From assembly GCA_036346395.1 (NCBI GenBank), contig CM070604.1:49999662-50063661 (forward strand): a DNA stretch of 64,000 nucleotides. The letters are read 5' to 3'. Of this stretch, positions 32,501 through 45,500 are shown one piece after another. A program made the position numbers and the translations under genes. Each line of letters opens with the position of its first letter. Within the stretch, counting starts at the first letter, position 1. Under the pieces are notes generated by a model. That model was not told the DNA's origin. It was given only the letters and a program-made list of their open reading frames with translations, and did no database searches. This DNA comes from Hsuehochloa calcarea (Eukaryota; Streptophyta; Magnoliopsida; Poales; Poaceae).

Positions 32501-35500
32501 TTTAAGCTTCAATTCCTCGGGAGTTAGAGAGGGCAAGCACAGAGCCAACGCTCTTCTGAACCGCACCCCACACGCGGTCTCCAGAAGCTTCCTTCCCCTC
32601 CGGCCGCCACCATCGCCAAATCCCTTCCGTCGGGAGCCCCTCTTCTCCCTCGCCATCCCAGGAGGACGGCGAGTACAGGCACTGCTAGAGTCGCTCCAGC
32701 GCGGCACCTAGTCGAGAGTCACGACTGGTTTGGAGGACAAGGAGACCAGCGCCAGGCGTCTCGGCAGTGGAAGTGGCGGGGCGAGATGTCGGAGAGGGTG
32801 AAGGGGACGGTGAAGTGGTTCAACACCACCAAGGGCTTCGGCTTCATCTTCCCCAACGACGGCAGCGACGACCTCTTCGTGCACTAGTCCGCCATAAAGT
32901 CCGATGACGACGGCCGCACCAAGGCCCTCGACGTCACCGCCCCAGGTGGTGCCGCGCTCTCAGGCGGCTCCCGCCCTAGTGAGGGCGACCGCGAGGTGAC
33001 GCGGGCGCTACTGGCGGTGGGCGGCTACGGAGCGGAGGTGGCTCTGGCGACCGCGATTCTGGCGGCGGCTGGATCCGACGGATCCGAGACCGGGAGACGC
33101 GGTGGCGGCTTTGGCGGCGCAGGCGGCGCACAGCCTGCGCCAGCAGCTGAGGCGGTGCGATGGCGTCGAGGCGCCAAGCAATGAACGTAACGAAGCCGCC
33201 CCCGGGAGCAAAGATGGTCCTCCCGGGGGCGGGGGCGGCGGCGGCGGAAGATGAGTAGGCAGTAGCTAGGGTTTCGCAACCCGCTCTGATACCATGTTAG
33301 GAATATTGTGTATATAATTTAAGAGGCCCAAAGGGCAACATATATAGGAGTACAGGGTACAGATAAGAATATGTTAGAGATAGATTCTATCTCTAACACC
33401 CTATCTCTAACACCCTATCTCTAACAGTCAGTATGGAGTGGGAATCATATGACAAGATACACTCAACTGGACTCTAGTGGAGAATGAAGCTGATAGTAAT
33501 GCAGTGTAGACAAATATATTAAATTTACATCATTGATTATTTATATCCAGCCATAGTTCAAACGGCACTTTATATAAAGTTACAAACCAATGTAACCTTT
33601 ATTTTTAGCACTATAGTAACACGCCGTCTGAAAGACTAACCATACGGGCAAATACCCAGGCGGGTACTGTAGTACGTGTTTGTTGTAGCAGTACGAGTAT
33701 TAGACAGGCTTCGTTGTTTAGGAATCTATCTATTATGTATTTGGTATTATCTATTAGTTAGGCGGGTTATTATTAGATTTGATTGTTAGAGATAAGTTTC
33801 CTTATAATTATTTCTTAGAGGTCAAAGTCGGGTTATCCCTATAAACGGGATAGCATGTGTACATTATCAAGGAAGCAAAAAAATAAACAAAGTTAGTCCC
33901 TAACCGGTTGGCTAAAGATCAGAACCTCCTCGTTCGTCGGGAAGAGTTCCGATCGAGCTTGGAGGGCGATCCCTCGCCTCCCTGGCTAATCAGGCTTCAG
34001 AGCCTCGTTACCTCGACACGGAAGAACCCACTGGCGGTTAGATGAAGGCGAGTGCTCTACGCTCGGTCTTCGGACCCGTACCAACGACCACAACAATTGC
34101 ATTCTTTGAACATTTTATGTGAAAATTATATATAACCATTAGTCCATTACAACATTTCATTTGCATTATTTCAACACCATTCTAAAAATAAGATCATCTT
34201 AGTGACATCCTTGACATGAGTCCCACTAAAAATTGGAACTATTTTTTTCCTTTTGAACCGTCTTACTAACACGGATACAAATAAGACACAAAAGATACAC
34301 AAACAATTAAATGAAGTGTAACACCTTCGTGAAGAAGGCACAATAAATGCTAACAAGAAAGGCGTGCCTTATCCATGGTAACTTTTGCTCATGAAAAAAT
34401 GTATACTTAGTACTACATAGTACATACACTGCATTAAACGGAAGACAGAATGCAACTCACCTGAAAATGGAGAATTGATGGTTTCACTAATCTAGTGTTG
34501 TACTGAAATTCATAGTACTTGCTGCTCTTCTCCACTTGCTTACACAGCTAAAAAAAATTAAAGATCTTTTTAGGAAGTTTGATCATCTAGAGCAAAAACA
34601 AACATTGACAAATCATCATAGTTTTTGTAATTAAGACCTTATCCATGAGCTCTCCGGATTGAGGGAAGTTTTCATAGTTTTTGTACTGTTCCAACCTAGC
34701 TTTTCTGTAATCCTGCCTGGTTATTTGTAACCTCTCCCATGGTATACCTTGTATATCCTTTCCTACCCTTGCTTCAACTGCTGATGTGTCAGTTATCCTA
34801 GTGAGCTGTAGAAAATAGCCAATTATCAATAGACTTCAACTCAAAACTTTTTTTTAAAAAAAAGACCACTTGATGAACAAGGCCCCAACAATCTTAAGAC
34901 TTGAAACAAATTCAACATGCCTTCTATTTGGGTTTCAAATATGGAAAAGAGCAGAGAAACAACACAAATAATTTCAAAAAAAATATACTTTTCCTTGATA
35001 AGCTCATGTAGAGCCACGTAAGCACTAAACATGGCCCCAGCTGAGTGTGCGATTAATTCAACAGGTAAATTGGCCCAACTCTAATCAACAAGGACGAGAC
35101 ATCAGTCCTATTTCCTAGTAGAAAACCATGTTTTGTGCTCTTTGGTCTTAAGCCAATTCAAACATCACTGAAACAATGCATCTGCAACACCGGGCAAGAT
35201 GGGCATAGAAAATTAAAAACTATATCCCTTGTATGAAAACGACCTAACAGAGAGGACCATACGCCAAGTCATTATTAGCTGAAGAGCACAACTAGGTAGC
35301 AATCTAGGGCTGCATGAGCATGATTGGGCAAAAATAATCTGCTCAACAAGCACCGTTGACATCAAGTCTCCTCTTATCATAAAGAATTCAGCAGCCAAAG
35401 ACGAAATGTGGAAAATTCAGCCCAGCAATCTAGCCCGAAACTAAAAGTAGCTCTTTACACTTATTTTATTATATCACTGGACTAAGGCTCCTCTTGCAAT

Positions 35501-36139
35501 TGGCATGTGTTTTGAATAAGTAGATTACCCCATTTATCATAATATAGTTGTTCTGTAGATGGCAAGTTAACTTTTTCTACTTTGTCGTAACAAACAATCA
35601 ACTGCTTGTTTTTAACTACTTTTCCGCATGTGCTTTACCACATGGTTCACCCTAGCAGTATCACTTCCACCACGCCTGAAAACTAAGCCTGAAACTTGAA
35701 GCTATCAACTTTTGTTTTGTTCCCGATCAGAAATTCGGAGTGAAAGATCAACCTGTGTCCATAAGCAATTTTAAAGGGCTCGCTCCGACACTCATCGTGA
35801 CAGGCCACCCGCTAATCCCTAAACAATCCCATGCTCGACTTCGCAGGACAGTAAAGAAAACGAAACCTTTGATAGTGAATCGAGAGCCCAAACGGAACCA
35901 TCACGCGTTGGCTCAGATTTGCGAATTCGAAAACAACCAAAGCAACCACCACCAAGGAACGTCGTACCGACCAGCGCGTACTCGTCGTCACCCTCGCCGT
36001 CCCTCCGGCCGGCGTCGCGGGCTTGGTGCTCGCTGCCCACCTCCACGTCCATCTCGCCGTCCGACGCCCCGCCGTCATGATCATCCACCACGTGCCCCGC
36101 CGCCGCCGAGCTGTCCCGCGCGCTCGCCGCCATCACCAA
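29528..36139 (-). CDS. WD40-repeat protein (At3g13340/C2A9.03-like), frame broken in exon 7
   Basis: Nine exons: 36139-35972, 34805-34638, 34547-34461, 31457-31323, 31178-31068, 30781-30690, 30607-30506, 30410-30324, 29941-29528. All boundaries are GT-AG and phases agree except at exon 7. Exon 1 encodes an acidic, low-complexity N-terminus (DDHDGGASDGEMDVEV). Exon 2 encodes KDIQGIPWERLQITRQDYRK, the signature of this plant and fungal family. Later exons carry WATSKHDVYFMSNSTVGHWS, SPDRKLLAVVGDDRDALLVD, GHRDYSFASAWHPDG with NQDKTCRVWDIRN, and FFGEISGISLSPDDESLFVG. These are WD-type beta-propeller blades, a protein-interaction platform; cellular role unknown. In exon 7 the donor is preceded by TGGCGGTAAAT where the family frame requires one more base, giving an early stop. 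Intron 3 (3 kb) contains a TRIM and a solo LTR. Length would be about 454 residues. Confidence 0.85.
31481..31597 (-). repeat. 3' LTR of the gene-carrying TRIM
   Basis: 117 bp, nearly identical to 33295-33426 in its first 55 bp on the plus strand. The end consists of repeated TATCTCTAACA words. The polypurine tract lies beside it. Confidence 0.88.
32440..32540 (-). pseudogene. Charged coiled-coil gene fragment (possibly UBX-domain protein) inside the TRIM
   Basis: The minus-strand frame contains LTPEELKLKAQELRERARKK followed by KEEEE. This resembles the helical linker of UBA/UBX-domain (UBXN1-type) proteins, where a K/R/E-rich helix follows such a motif. The similarity stops after about 30 residues and the frame continues into unrelated sequence (LVVLVIDIAGLE). 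The parent family is a guess. Confidence 0.35.
32786..33184 (+). pseudogene. Cold-shock-domain / glycine-rich protein gene copy inside the TRIM
   Basis: From the ATG at 32786: MSERVKGTVKWFNTTKGFGF, IFPNDGSDDLFVH and then TAG where the family has Gln. The RNP1-like motif KGFGFI and RNP2-like DLFVH of the nucleic-acid-binding cold shock domain are present. The frame continues SAIKSDDDGRTKALDVTAPG with part of the domain deleted. A Gly/Arg-rich tail in shifted frames follows. Plant CSD proteins (CSP/GRP2 type) are RNA chaperones induced by cold. The early stop and deletion make this copy non-functional. Without visible introns it could have been captured from an mRNA. It runs opposite to the TRIM. 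Confidence 0.8.
33295..33426 (-). repeat. 5' LTR of the gene-carrying TRIM
   Basis: 132 bp; differs from the other LTR mainly in the number and spelling of CTATCTCTAACAC repeats. The initiator tRNA-Met primer-binding site lies directly inside, at 33294-33280. Confidence 0.88.
33681..34095 (+). repeat. Candidate solo LTR in WD40 intron 3
   Basis: Starts TGTTGTAGCAG and ends CGACCACAACA, forming the TG..CA ends with a 6-bp inverted repeat (TGTTGT/ACAACA). A promoter-like CTATAAAC lies at about 33840. No primer-binding site or coding sequence follows, so it is a solo LTR if it is one. The 5-bp flanks (GTGTT, ATTGC) do not match. Confidence 0.5.
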
Positions 36140-36641
36140 TTACGCCGCCCCTGCACGCACCAACCAACCGCTCAGATCACACAACAAAAACGCACACACC
36201 CAAAGGCCCAGACGATCACACGCACCTCGCGAGAAGCAAGCACCGCGCCTGAGCGGAGCAGCGCCGCGAGTGGGTTAAGGACTGAGGAGGCGTGGATTGG
36301 GAAGGGTTGGTGGTGGAGAGCGAGAGGGGGGAAGGGGGAAGGAGCTGTGTCGGCGGCGGCTGCTGCTGCTGCGGATCGGAAGGAGAGCAAACGTGTGGAG
36401 GGGAGAAGTGCAACACGGCGCGTCCTTTGGCTGAACCGCTGCTGCACTCTCTTTTTTGTACCGTGCGGCGAAACGATGTTCTAGACCCCGAGCTCGATCG
36501 GAAACGAGATGACGACATTGATAGCGACAGGACCAGGGGAGGGGATCAGGATACAGAGGGGGCCTCTAGAAGGCATGGTGTTACGGGGCACCGATGGTAT
36601 TTTGCAAAGGGTACACCCAACGTACCTGTGGCTTGCGTTAC
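36140..36641. other. 5' flank of the WD40 gene
   Basis: GC-rich promoter/5' UTR region upstream of the WD40 start codon (minus strand). Open frames on the plus strand (for example 36023-36484) are antisense composition artefacts. Confidence 0.5.
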
Positions 36642-38061
36642 TGATTGGCGATAGAGGTTAGACGTAAAAATAGATGTTATTGTATAGCTTCTATGTTTAT
36701 AAATTTTTGAATAATACGTTATTTTTGTCATTTGAATGAAATATCATTTATACTGATTGATAAATGTATGATTTGTTCATGAAACTCTCTATTTATGTCT
36801 ATGATGCATTTTAAGTATTCCTGGTCTTTATGTCGTTATGTGGGACACTTATGATTTATGGGTCAACAAGTGCATTGATTGATGGTAGTGTTTCACGGAT
36901 CATGGATATGAGATATCAAATCAATAATGTAGACATATGTTGGAGAACATAGTGCTGCATTGACCCGCCTTGAGGCACTGCGAGAATTGTTGTATTGTTA
37001 AATGTCATCAATTGGTTTTATACATAGTGTATGTGTGATTCTTAGATCTGAGGTCATCATGATTTCTACATGTGTAGTAGCTTACTTAAGGTTGTCAAAC
37101 GCTACTCTTCGTAAATGGGTAATCATAAAGCTAGATTTCGAGTTTACTATAAAACACGAGGAGGAGTGTAAGCGATCAAGGAGGAATTTGTCCATCCTCT
37201 TTAACGGAAGATACATCTCTGGGTCCCCGGTGTGGTTGGATTAAGAAAATGCACAGCCGTGCCGAATATGGTTGATGAGTCAACTACAACTAAGTAATCC
37301 ACTACATAATTGAATGAAGGATTGAGCAATCCTATGATGACGTGCATCTCGTCTTGAGTTTGATCAAGTATCGTGAGGTAAAAGTGATCAACACATTAGC
37401 TTTATAAAGGTTCATCCGATACAAATTATGTGTGTATTCGGGAGTTGTTATGCCTTTGCTATGAACCGTTATCGACTTGTATACTAGAAATGAGTTTTCG
37501 CGTCACCGCCGATTACGCATGAACATACATGGTTACACACTTAATAAGTTGGAACAAACTAATTCGGATTAGATCTGTTAGAGACTTAAATCGGATTATA
37601 ATCCGTACGTGGTTAAGAGTCCTAATGGATTTCTAACGTAGGGATCCGTTAGAGGCTCTTTATAACGGGAGGCGTGGGGCCTTTTGAGATGACGTCGCAC
37701 CACGCATCGAAACCCTAGCCACCTCCTCCTCAAAGGCCCTATCATACGCGCACGTTGGCGCACGACATTCCACCCTTAGATGTGTGGATATCATAGATGC
37801 GCTGCTTTTATCGCTACTACACTGATCGAGGACAATCCGTGACGTACGTAAGGAACACGAGAGGTTGATAGAGAAGACGATTGATGGTCAAGGATGTTGG
37901 ACGATCGACGCGTGTGACGTTGGACCGGATTGCTACAACTATTTTTCCGCTGCGCTGCGCATCTAGTGGTAACGATCTATGATCTCTTACTTGCATGACT
38001 TCCTGGTTTATGAGGTAGAATTTTTTATTACGCGCTAGTGTAGCCTACCCGTGTCTCAACA
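36642..38061 (+). repeat. Copia LTR, solo or truncated
   Basis: Starts TGATTGGCGATAGAGGTTAG, which aligns with the LTR start in the fragment at about 6545 (TTGGTGATATGCCCTAGAGG) with a small deletion. Downstream it has the layout of grass Angela/SIRE-type copia LTRs: AACGGAAGATACATCTCTGG, then TTTATAACGGGAGGCGTGGG as promoter and transcript start, CATCTAGTGGTAACGATCTA and finally CTACCCGTGTCTCAACA. No primer-binding site or gag follows 38061, so this is a solo LTR or cut-off end. The flanking 5 bp do not match. Confidence 0.65.
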
Positions 38062-39514
38062 ACTTGATCACTTGATGTGCTAATAGACAATAGCACGTGT
38101 TCACCCGATTGTGTTTTCTTATCGTTGTGTTGGTTGTACATATATGTCTGATTTCTGTTAAACCATAGTAGAAAAATGAGGTAAACATGAGATGCCAAAT
38201 GACTTGCAAACCTGTCATTATACCATCCCTACTTTCAGACATCACAAGAGTGCAAGGGAGTTGAAGAGAAGCGGTTGTAAATATTTGGTGGAATATCTAG
38301 GAAGAGAGGAACAAAAGGAAGGGTTTTTCAACAAAACAACAAATTGATACCATCCACGTTATATTACTAAGTCCGTTGGGATATTGCCCAAAGAAAGGTC
38401 GCTTTTCCAATCGCTGAGTAGGGAATAATTGCACGTTTCATAGTCAAACTTATTTTTAGGTTTCGCTACAGTCCGTATAACACCCGATTGCCTTTCAATT
38501 TTAGTTGTTTCCTTGCTCTTTTTCCCCCATGTGTTGCAACGGTATCTGCTTTGTATTATGCTTTAAAATCTGTTCTTTCTCCCCCTTTCTTATGCACGGG
38601 CAAAGCTTACCCCGTATCTTTTAAAAAAAGAGACATAGAAACACAATTGAAGAGTGTTTACACGAACAAATAAATATATGCACCCACTAATGCTAGAATG
38701 TTTCACGTCCAATTTGTACTTTTTTTTTAAAAAAATAGAAATCATATAAGAAACCTTTTTGTATGTGTAATGAATGATTTTGATATAATTACTTATAGTC
38801 AACCCCTTTTTTTACTTTACCTTATACTATGGAGAAATTATGCATGTGTAATATTGGTTGCAATTGAGTAGTTAAAAGACCGAAACTCTAACTTTAAAAT
38901 GTAGTGTATGATCATGCTAAATATTTCTTTGTATATCTTTTGTGAACAGAGGTAGATCTTGTGATTGTAAAGTTGAAGTTCAAGGTAAAAAAATCATATT
39001 TAGTGAAGGCGTTCTTTAGTTTTCATGCATTTTTTTATTAGATTTTATTGAAAACCTTTTAACTTTCCGTTTTAATTTACAATAACCTCTGTCGGTATTC
39101 ACTAGTTTTTATAAAAAACAGATTAAGATACCATAGTCTTATAAAAATTATTTAACATAGCAAATTTTTTTTCGTAGAAGTTACACGACAAGAGCAATGC
39201 AGACAGGGTCCGAGTAATTTTAGCATGCGTTTGCTGGCTCTTAAGTCAGAAACAGCGAGCGTGCACGAAACCCGCAGGCTTTCTTAACCTGTACCCACCC
39301 ATCCGTCAAAGGCGACGCGCTAGCCGCGAAATACCAAAACCTCCAAAAAAAAAACCCGCGCCGCAGTGGCGGGAGGCGGCCCGCGACCAGAGTGGCGCGA
39401 CCACTTCCACTCCCCCTCTCGCGCCACCCCACCCCACCCCCGTTCCTTCCCGCCCCATCGCGCATTCGCGCGCCGCCACCTCCTCCTCGCTCTGCCTCCC
39501 CGCCGCGGCCGGCC
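38062..39514. other. Intergenic DNA and FAN1 5' flank
   Basis: AT-rich up to about 39240 with no recognisable feature; from 39350 it is GC-rich and should contain the FAN1 promoter and 5' UTR. Confidence 0.5.
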
Positions 39515-42500
39515 ATGCTGACCGGGCGGGAGAGCCTGGTGCGCCTCATCGGCAGGCGCCGACGCTCCCCTCTCCCGGCCTCTCTCGCCCTCCTCCTCTC
39601 ACCCCCCTCCCCCTCCACCCCCCATCAGGTGAAAAGCCCCAAACCCCAAACCCCAGACTCACCGAACGCACCGCCGATTCCACTGACCTTGTCTCTCCGA
39701 CTCTTAACGTCTCCCCGGTTTTCCCCAGGCCGACGACGGGGGCGCGGGCGAGGTGGCGAGGGAGGCGGTTGGTGGTTCGTCGTCGGGAGGGAGCGGCGGC
39801 GTCGGCGCGGAGTGGGTGGCCTGCCCCGTCTGCGGCGAGCCCATCCGCGGCACGGACTACTGCGTCAACACCCACCTCGGTCCGTACAGACTACAAGCCG
39901 CACTTGTCTTGAATCCGTGGAGTGCTGAATGTTCTCTCATGTTTGCTAGGCTGGGCTCTGGAGATTAGCCGGCTCCGGCTGTGTTTGTTCCAAAACGCTC
40001 GTAGCATCTCAGTCGACTAAATTGTTGCTGTAACTTGCAACACCCTAAGGTATAGTGTCTAGACGATACCTGTAGGTGCTGCTCCAGTTAGCTACTGCCG
40101 TGCCAAGTTTCAAATCCACATTAGTAAGTGATTGGTTGCTTGCGCAGTTGTAACATACCGCTCTCATGTACTGCATCGTCACTCGGTAGGCGAATCGGCC
40201 GTTTGTGAAATTTACTGCTAGTATCATGAGACACATGGCAAGCAGTAAGCATGCCATACTTACCGACACGTTCTGAAGTTTATTTGTTTTTGTCTTGACA
40301 TGAACTATGCAGATGCATGCCTTACAAGAGGAACGAAACGGAAGTTGACACAGAGCACACTTCTTGATTTCAGATTCAGTAAAAAAACCACAGCTGAGCC
40401 TGCTTTAGACAGTTTGAACAATGATGATGAGGCAGAAAATATGGAACCAATTGGTGGAGATATATCTAGTGATAGAGCATTCTTCTTAATGAATAGTGAA
40501 ACCGGGGGTTCAAAGGGTACTGCTACCGCTCTATCACCTGGTTGCCTGCATGGCTCACTTGAAATTTCCAAGACATGTAATACCTGTATGCCTTCGAATA
40601 CTTCTGTCTTGGCAAATACGAAGAATGCCACACATGATGATGCAGTTGAAAAGAGCACCGATTCTAGCACCGCGGTAGCTGTTGACACTGTCATAGTGGG
40701 CCGGAGGTTTCATGAAAACATTGAACTACAAGAAGGTGTGGGCATTACTGTTGTAAGAGATCCTCGGAATGCTAAGGATCCTGACGCTATCAAGGTTTCC
40801 ATCTTTTCTTAATAAATTTTCTGTTAATATGCCTTTCATGTAGATAACTTTTCTCAATACCATCGATAGGTGCTTTATGCGGGGTCTGAATGTGAGCAGA
40901 TTCTTGGATACTTGCCTCGAGAGCTGGCTAAAGTTTTGGCTCCTCTACTGGACAAACGTTATGTTGAATGCAAGGTGAAATTCTTTTCTTATATTGCTGA
41001 AAAAGTGTAATATAACATGCAATCACTAGGTCGTCTTGTTGAATGAACATATGTAGTTAATTTATGCACAATGCATTACATTGATGGAATTACTACTATA
41101 ATATCTTGCCATTCAAGTTCTTCTTCAGTTATACTTTAATTATCCTATAGACGGACCCAGGGATCCAAAAACTAGATCCGGCGGAAATCCTGTCCGGCGG
41201 CCGGTAAACCCGGAAAAAACCCGGTCAAATTGCGACAACCAAATTTTGAATTGCGATTTTCCCGAAACCGGTAACCGAATCCTGGTTTTGCGTACCGTGA
41301 AACCGGAAAACCGGTTGAAAAACAGGAAAACAAAGAAAATTGGTAATTAACAATTTGAAAATTGGAATAATGCAAATATTAATTAGATAGTGTTTGAAGT
41401 TGTACATAAAAAGTCTTCATTGTTAGCTTTACTCTCTAGGTCAGTTCTCTCCTCTAAGTGTTCTAAATAATGTAAAATAGTAAAAACATAAGTTAATGAC
41501 AATGAATGATAATTTAACTAGCATATTAAAAACAATAATGTAGTAGTAATTGCTACCAATACATTGTCGAGAAACGCGAAGGTTGTGCAATATAGTCATT
41601 GTTAACATAGAATACAAGTCTTTCAAATTGAGCTAGATGAGCTTTGTATTGATCCAAGTGTGTGTTTCATGGGTATATTGTGGCCAATGATTATAAATTT
41701 GTTGGTAATATTTGGGTTCCACCCACTGGTAAACCATTCTGGTTGCTGCTCGAGGGAGGGAGGGAGCAAGAGGGAGGAGAGCAAGAGGGAGGCAAGAGGG
41801 AGACAAGCTCCATGTGCTGCTGTCAAAGATAGGATAATGCTGTTCTTATGGACTGTTTGGAGCATCCAAGGCTTCTTTATGTTTTAATAGTGCTAAATAT
41901 ACTAAAAATTAATGTTTCAATATGTAATCTAGCATAACAATGCGTAAACCAACTAGGGAAGGACATTATGGAGTCAAAATTTTATATTTGAATTTAAAAG
42001 TTTTCGGTCGGTTTTTTTCCTACCGGAACCGGCTGGGAAAGCCGGTTACCGCCGGTAACCGGCCGGTTTTTTTTAACTCTGGACGGACCTTGATTGGTGA
42101 TGAATAAACTAGCCTTGACTTGTGTGGTAGATTCTCTTTGGAATATCATTCCATGCCATCGTAGTGAATGCTCACTGACATAGTTATTTTTTATAATTAT
42201 GCTATGAGTTGTCATTTAAATGCTGCACTCCTAGACATAATAACTGTAAAACCAAATAAGATGACTACATATATTTTCGCTTGCATATTTTAATTAGTTC
42301 TCTGCTTATTTTTGCTATAAACCTTAACATTCTTCATACCAACAGTTGTAAAAAGAAGATATCTAGGACAGTTACTGCGCTGCATCAGTTTGAATGCCAT
42401 CAATGAGCCATGTTGTTGTGGTAATGATTTTGGAAGGTGTTAATGGTCTGTCTGTAATTTATGTGGTTTGTTTAGCAGTCAGAGTTTCATAGAGACAGTT

Positions 42501-45500
42501 TATTGTGTTTCTCTAAAACCAGAGGCACATTGCCCCTGTTTCGATTAGGAAACCAACAAAAGTTCATATGTTCATATACAAACTCCCATCCACAATTCTT
42601 TTCTTATCCAAATCGAAGCCCACTCTACCCGTTAAAAAGGGTGCAGTTAGTTGAAAAGGCTTTTAGGATTGCAAGGTACTTTTTCCCAACTAAACCCCTC
42701 GAAAGGTCTAACCCGACTTCAGATCCATTTATACTCTCTTAATGGAATGACATGCAGAGCTTTTGCATGTTCTCGATTTTTTTTATACTCTGATAGTCTT
42801 ATGCAAACAGCCATACTCTGATGCAAACAGCCATGCCAGTCATAGAAAGCCCACTCTACCAGTAAAACAGTAAGTCCAGCCTGATATGTTTTACATGCAT
42901 TTATACTCTTGTGCAAACAGACCTTTAATCACAGCTGGCCTTTCTCTTTAAGCCAGGACATACTGTTGGAAAGTTGTAAATGAGATCAATTCCCTTAACC
43001 CAACATGTATTTAGTGGTGAGTGGTCACTTCATTGTCAGCTCTGCTGATGACATCAATCTTGGTGGCAATAACAGTTTCACTCTGTTTGCTATAGAAAGG
43101 CTGCAGGGTTTCTGCTCCAACTTCAATTAGGTCTTTGGGCATTTTTTTTGATAACTTTTCTCTACCAACTCAATAACCATTCAACTGCTAATGCTTCATT
43201 TTCTATTTTGATAGGGATTTGTGGTTAGTTTGCCTGAACAACAGCTTGATAATGTTCCCATCCAGCTTACATGTCAGAAATGTAAAAATGACAATCAGAG
43301 TTACGATGATCTGAAATGTCAGCAGTCCTTATGGGAAAATTTTGTTGGTGCTGTTAGAAATGGAAACCTGCAGCGACCTCGCAGTGCAAGATACCAGACA
43401 AATTTTAATTTGATGACAGCGGATGTTATGGCCCACCATACACACCTTTTCAGTGATAAAGAAACATCATTTTTAGGTTGTTGATTTTTCCCTTCCCACT
43501 CTATATCTATATGTTTGTTGATCAAGATGTCTTAATGACTAGTGTTTGTTCTTACATTCAACAGGTTCTTTTAAGTCGTTATCGAATGATGGGCAAAGGC
43601 TTTTTGTGAGGATTTACACTCGAAAAGGTTAGCTTTCCTGATGTCCATTGATAGGTAAAATGTAATTTGGTCGCATTTTTGCTCCATATTGTATGTTTTA
43701 GACTTTTGTGCCAGTGGCTTAAGTTCAGTGCATGTGTTACTTCAGTAGCTTGAGAATAATGGAGCAATTTACTGAGCAAATACAACTTTGCACTTGACTC
43801 ACTTAATTTCTTGCAGGTCCATGGTTTCGATTGAGCAGTATCTCATATCGTGAGATATCAGATCTGGAGCATGCAGCCATGGAGTTAAAGTGTAATAACC
43901 TGGACCTACTCAAATTTTAGTAATTGACATGTTGCCATGCTTTAGCTGTTTGAATTGGAAGCTGTTTCTTATAAAGTGGCAGGTTACATTGACATGCTTT
44001 ATTGCACCGATGACCCATCTGAATATGATATGAAAGAGATTCTTGATGTGCTAAGTGTTCCTGAAATGAAAGAAATACTAAAGGAGCTTCCTAAGGTTTT
44101 CAATCCTTGCCATCAATTCCCTTTCTCATTATGCACAAGTACACTGTTTGCCTTTTGAACAAATAGGCATATCCAAGATTTGTGGAAGTGATATGTTTTT
44201 GCTATTTTTTTGTTCAGTTGATATAATATTTGACAGTGAGATTCATCTTCTGTCCAAGCATTTGCCCCTTGTCGTTGAGAATCACCATTTGTTGATACAT
44301 TTCTGCTTTTGAAAGCAATACACTACTTTAGGATTTTATAATGGACAACACATGGGGATAAATTTCTGTCTGTAGGCCTGTTCACTTCAAGGGTTGGGTA
44401 TCCACAATCTCAGCCTTCTTAGTCGCGCCCTTCAGCTCCGTTGGCTTTGGCTCCAACGTTCATGGAGCGACAGGCCATGGTGTGATCTCAAGGCTCAGTG
44501 CAACAAGGCGGAGAACGACATGTTTCAGGCTTCGCTCATAGTTCGGTTGGGGAATGGAGTTATATATTTATTCTGGAAGGATTGATGGCTTAGTGATCAA
44601 AGTATTATCGCCATTGCTCCTTCCCTCACCAGGTCGGTTCCACTTGCAGTTAGAAACAAGCGCACGGTTCGGGATGCCATGCATAATGGTCAGTGGATAG
44701 CGGACATCTCAGGAGCGCTCAAAGCGCTTGCTTTAATAGAGTATTTGCGGCTCTGGGAGCGGTTGAGTACGGTGTGCTTAACACCTGGAGTGGATGACAG
44801 CTTTGAGTGGAGGTGGAATGGGTCAGGTCAGTTTTCGGCAAAGTCTGCGTACCTTGCATTCTTCTCGGGGTCGCTTATGTTCGCTTGCGCGCGACCAATA
44901 TGGCAATCTGCAGCTCCGCTCAAGTGCAAGTTCTTCATGTGGTTGACGGTCAGACGGAGATGCTGGACTGCGGATCGACTAGATCGCTGCGGCATTGCTA
45001 ATCACCGGGTGTGTCCTTTCTGCCGCTATGATAATGATTAATGAAACAATTGATCATTTGCTGGTGGGCTGTGCGATCACGGGCCAACTCTGGGCATGCT
45101 TCATGCAGCAGGTTGGTTTTCACCAATGTGTCCCGGCCGGACATTCTTCCTTGGAGATCTTCTGGATTCATGTTCGCCAATTGGTGCCGTCTATCAAACG
45201 TAAAGGACTGGACTCCTGCGTCATCCTCATTGCTTGGATGCTATGGAAGGAGAGGAACTCAAGGGTGTTTGGCAACGTTGCCTCCTCTTTAGTGTCCCTC
45301 CTGCACCGGACCTTCGACGAGCTCCGGCTCTGGCGTGCGTCGGGAATAGATTGCTTGTAGCCGCTCCCGCTGGTTGAGTAGTAGCCTAAATTATGCGGTC
45401 GTCAGTCACCCTCCCTCTGTTTGGGTGTCCAGTGTCCAGTGTTCTGAAGCTTTGTTTTTTCTTTAGTTCGGTGTGTGTGTTCTGTGTCCGTTTGACTGTT

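Larger units (their letters stand above)
31481..33426 (-). mobile_element. TRIM carrying captured gene fragments
   Basis: Two direct repeats flank it: 31481-31597 and 33295-33426, both starting TGTTAGGAATATTGTGTATA and ending CTCTAACA. The same 5 bp, GTCAG, stand at 31476-31480 and 33427-33431 as target duplication. On the minus strand TGGTATCAGAGCGGG follows the right LTR as primer-binding site, and TTTGAGGGGGG precedes the left LTR as polypurine tract, so the right LTR is the 5' one. The interior encodes no gag or pol but holds a cold-shock-domain gene copy on the opposite strand and a coiled-coil gene piece. Located in intron 3 of the WD40 gene. Confidence 0.9.

Noticed and set aside
32786..33184. 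Cold-shock protein as a functional gene
   Set aside because: TAG after FVH, a deletion in the domain and frame changes in the tail.
35740..36484. 170- and 153-codon open frames on the plus strand
   Set aside because: They run antisense through exon 1 and the promoter of the WD40 gene, which has clear family motifs and splice phases.
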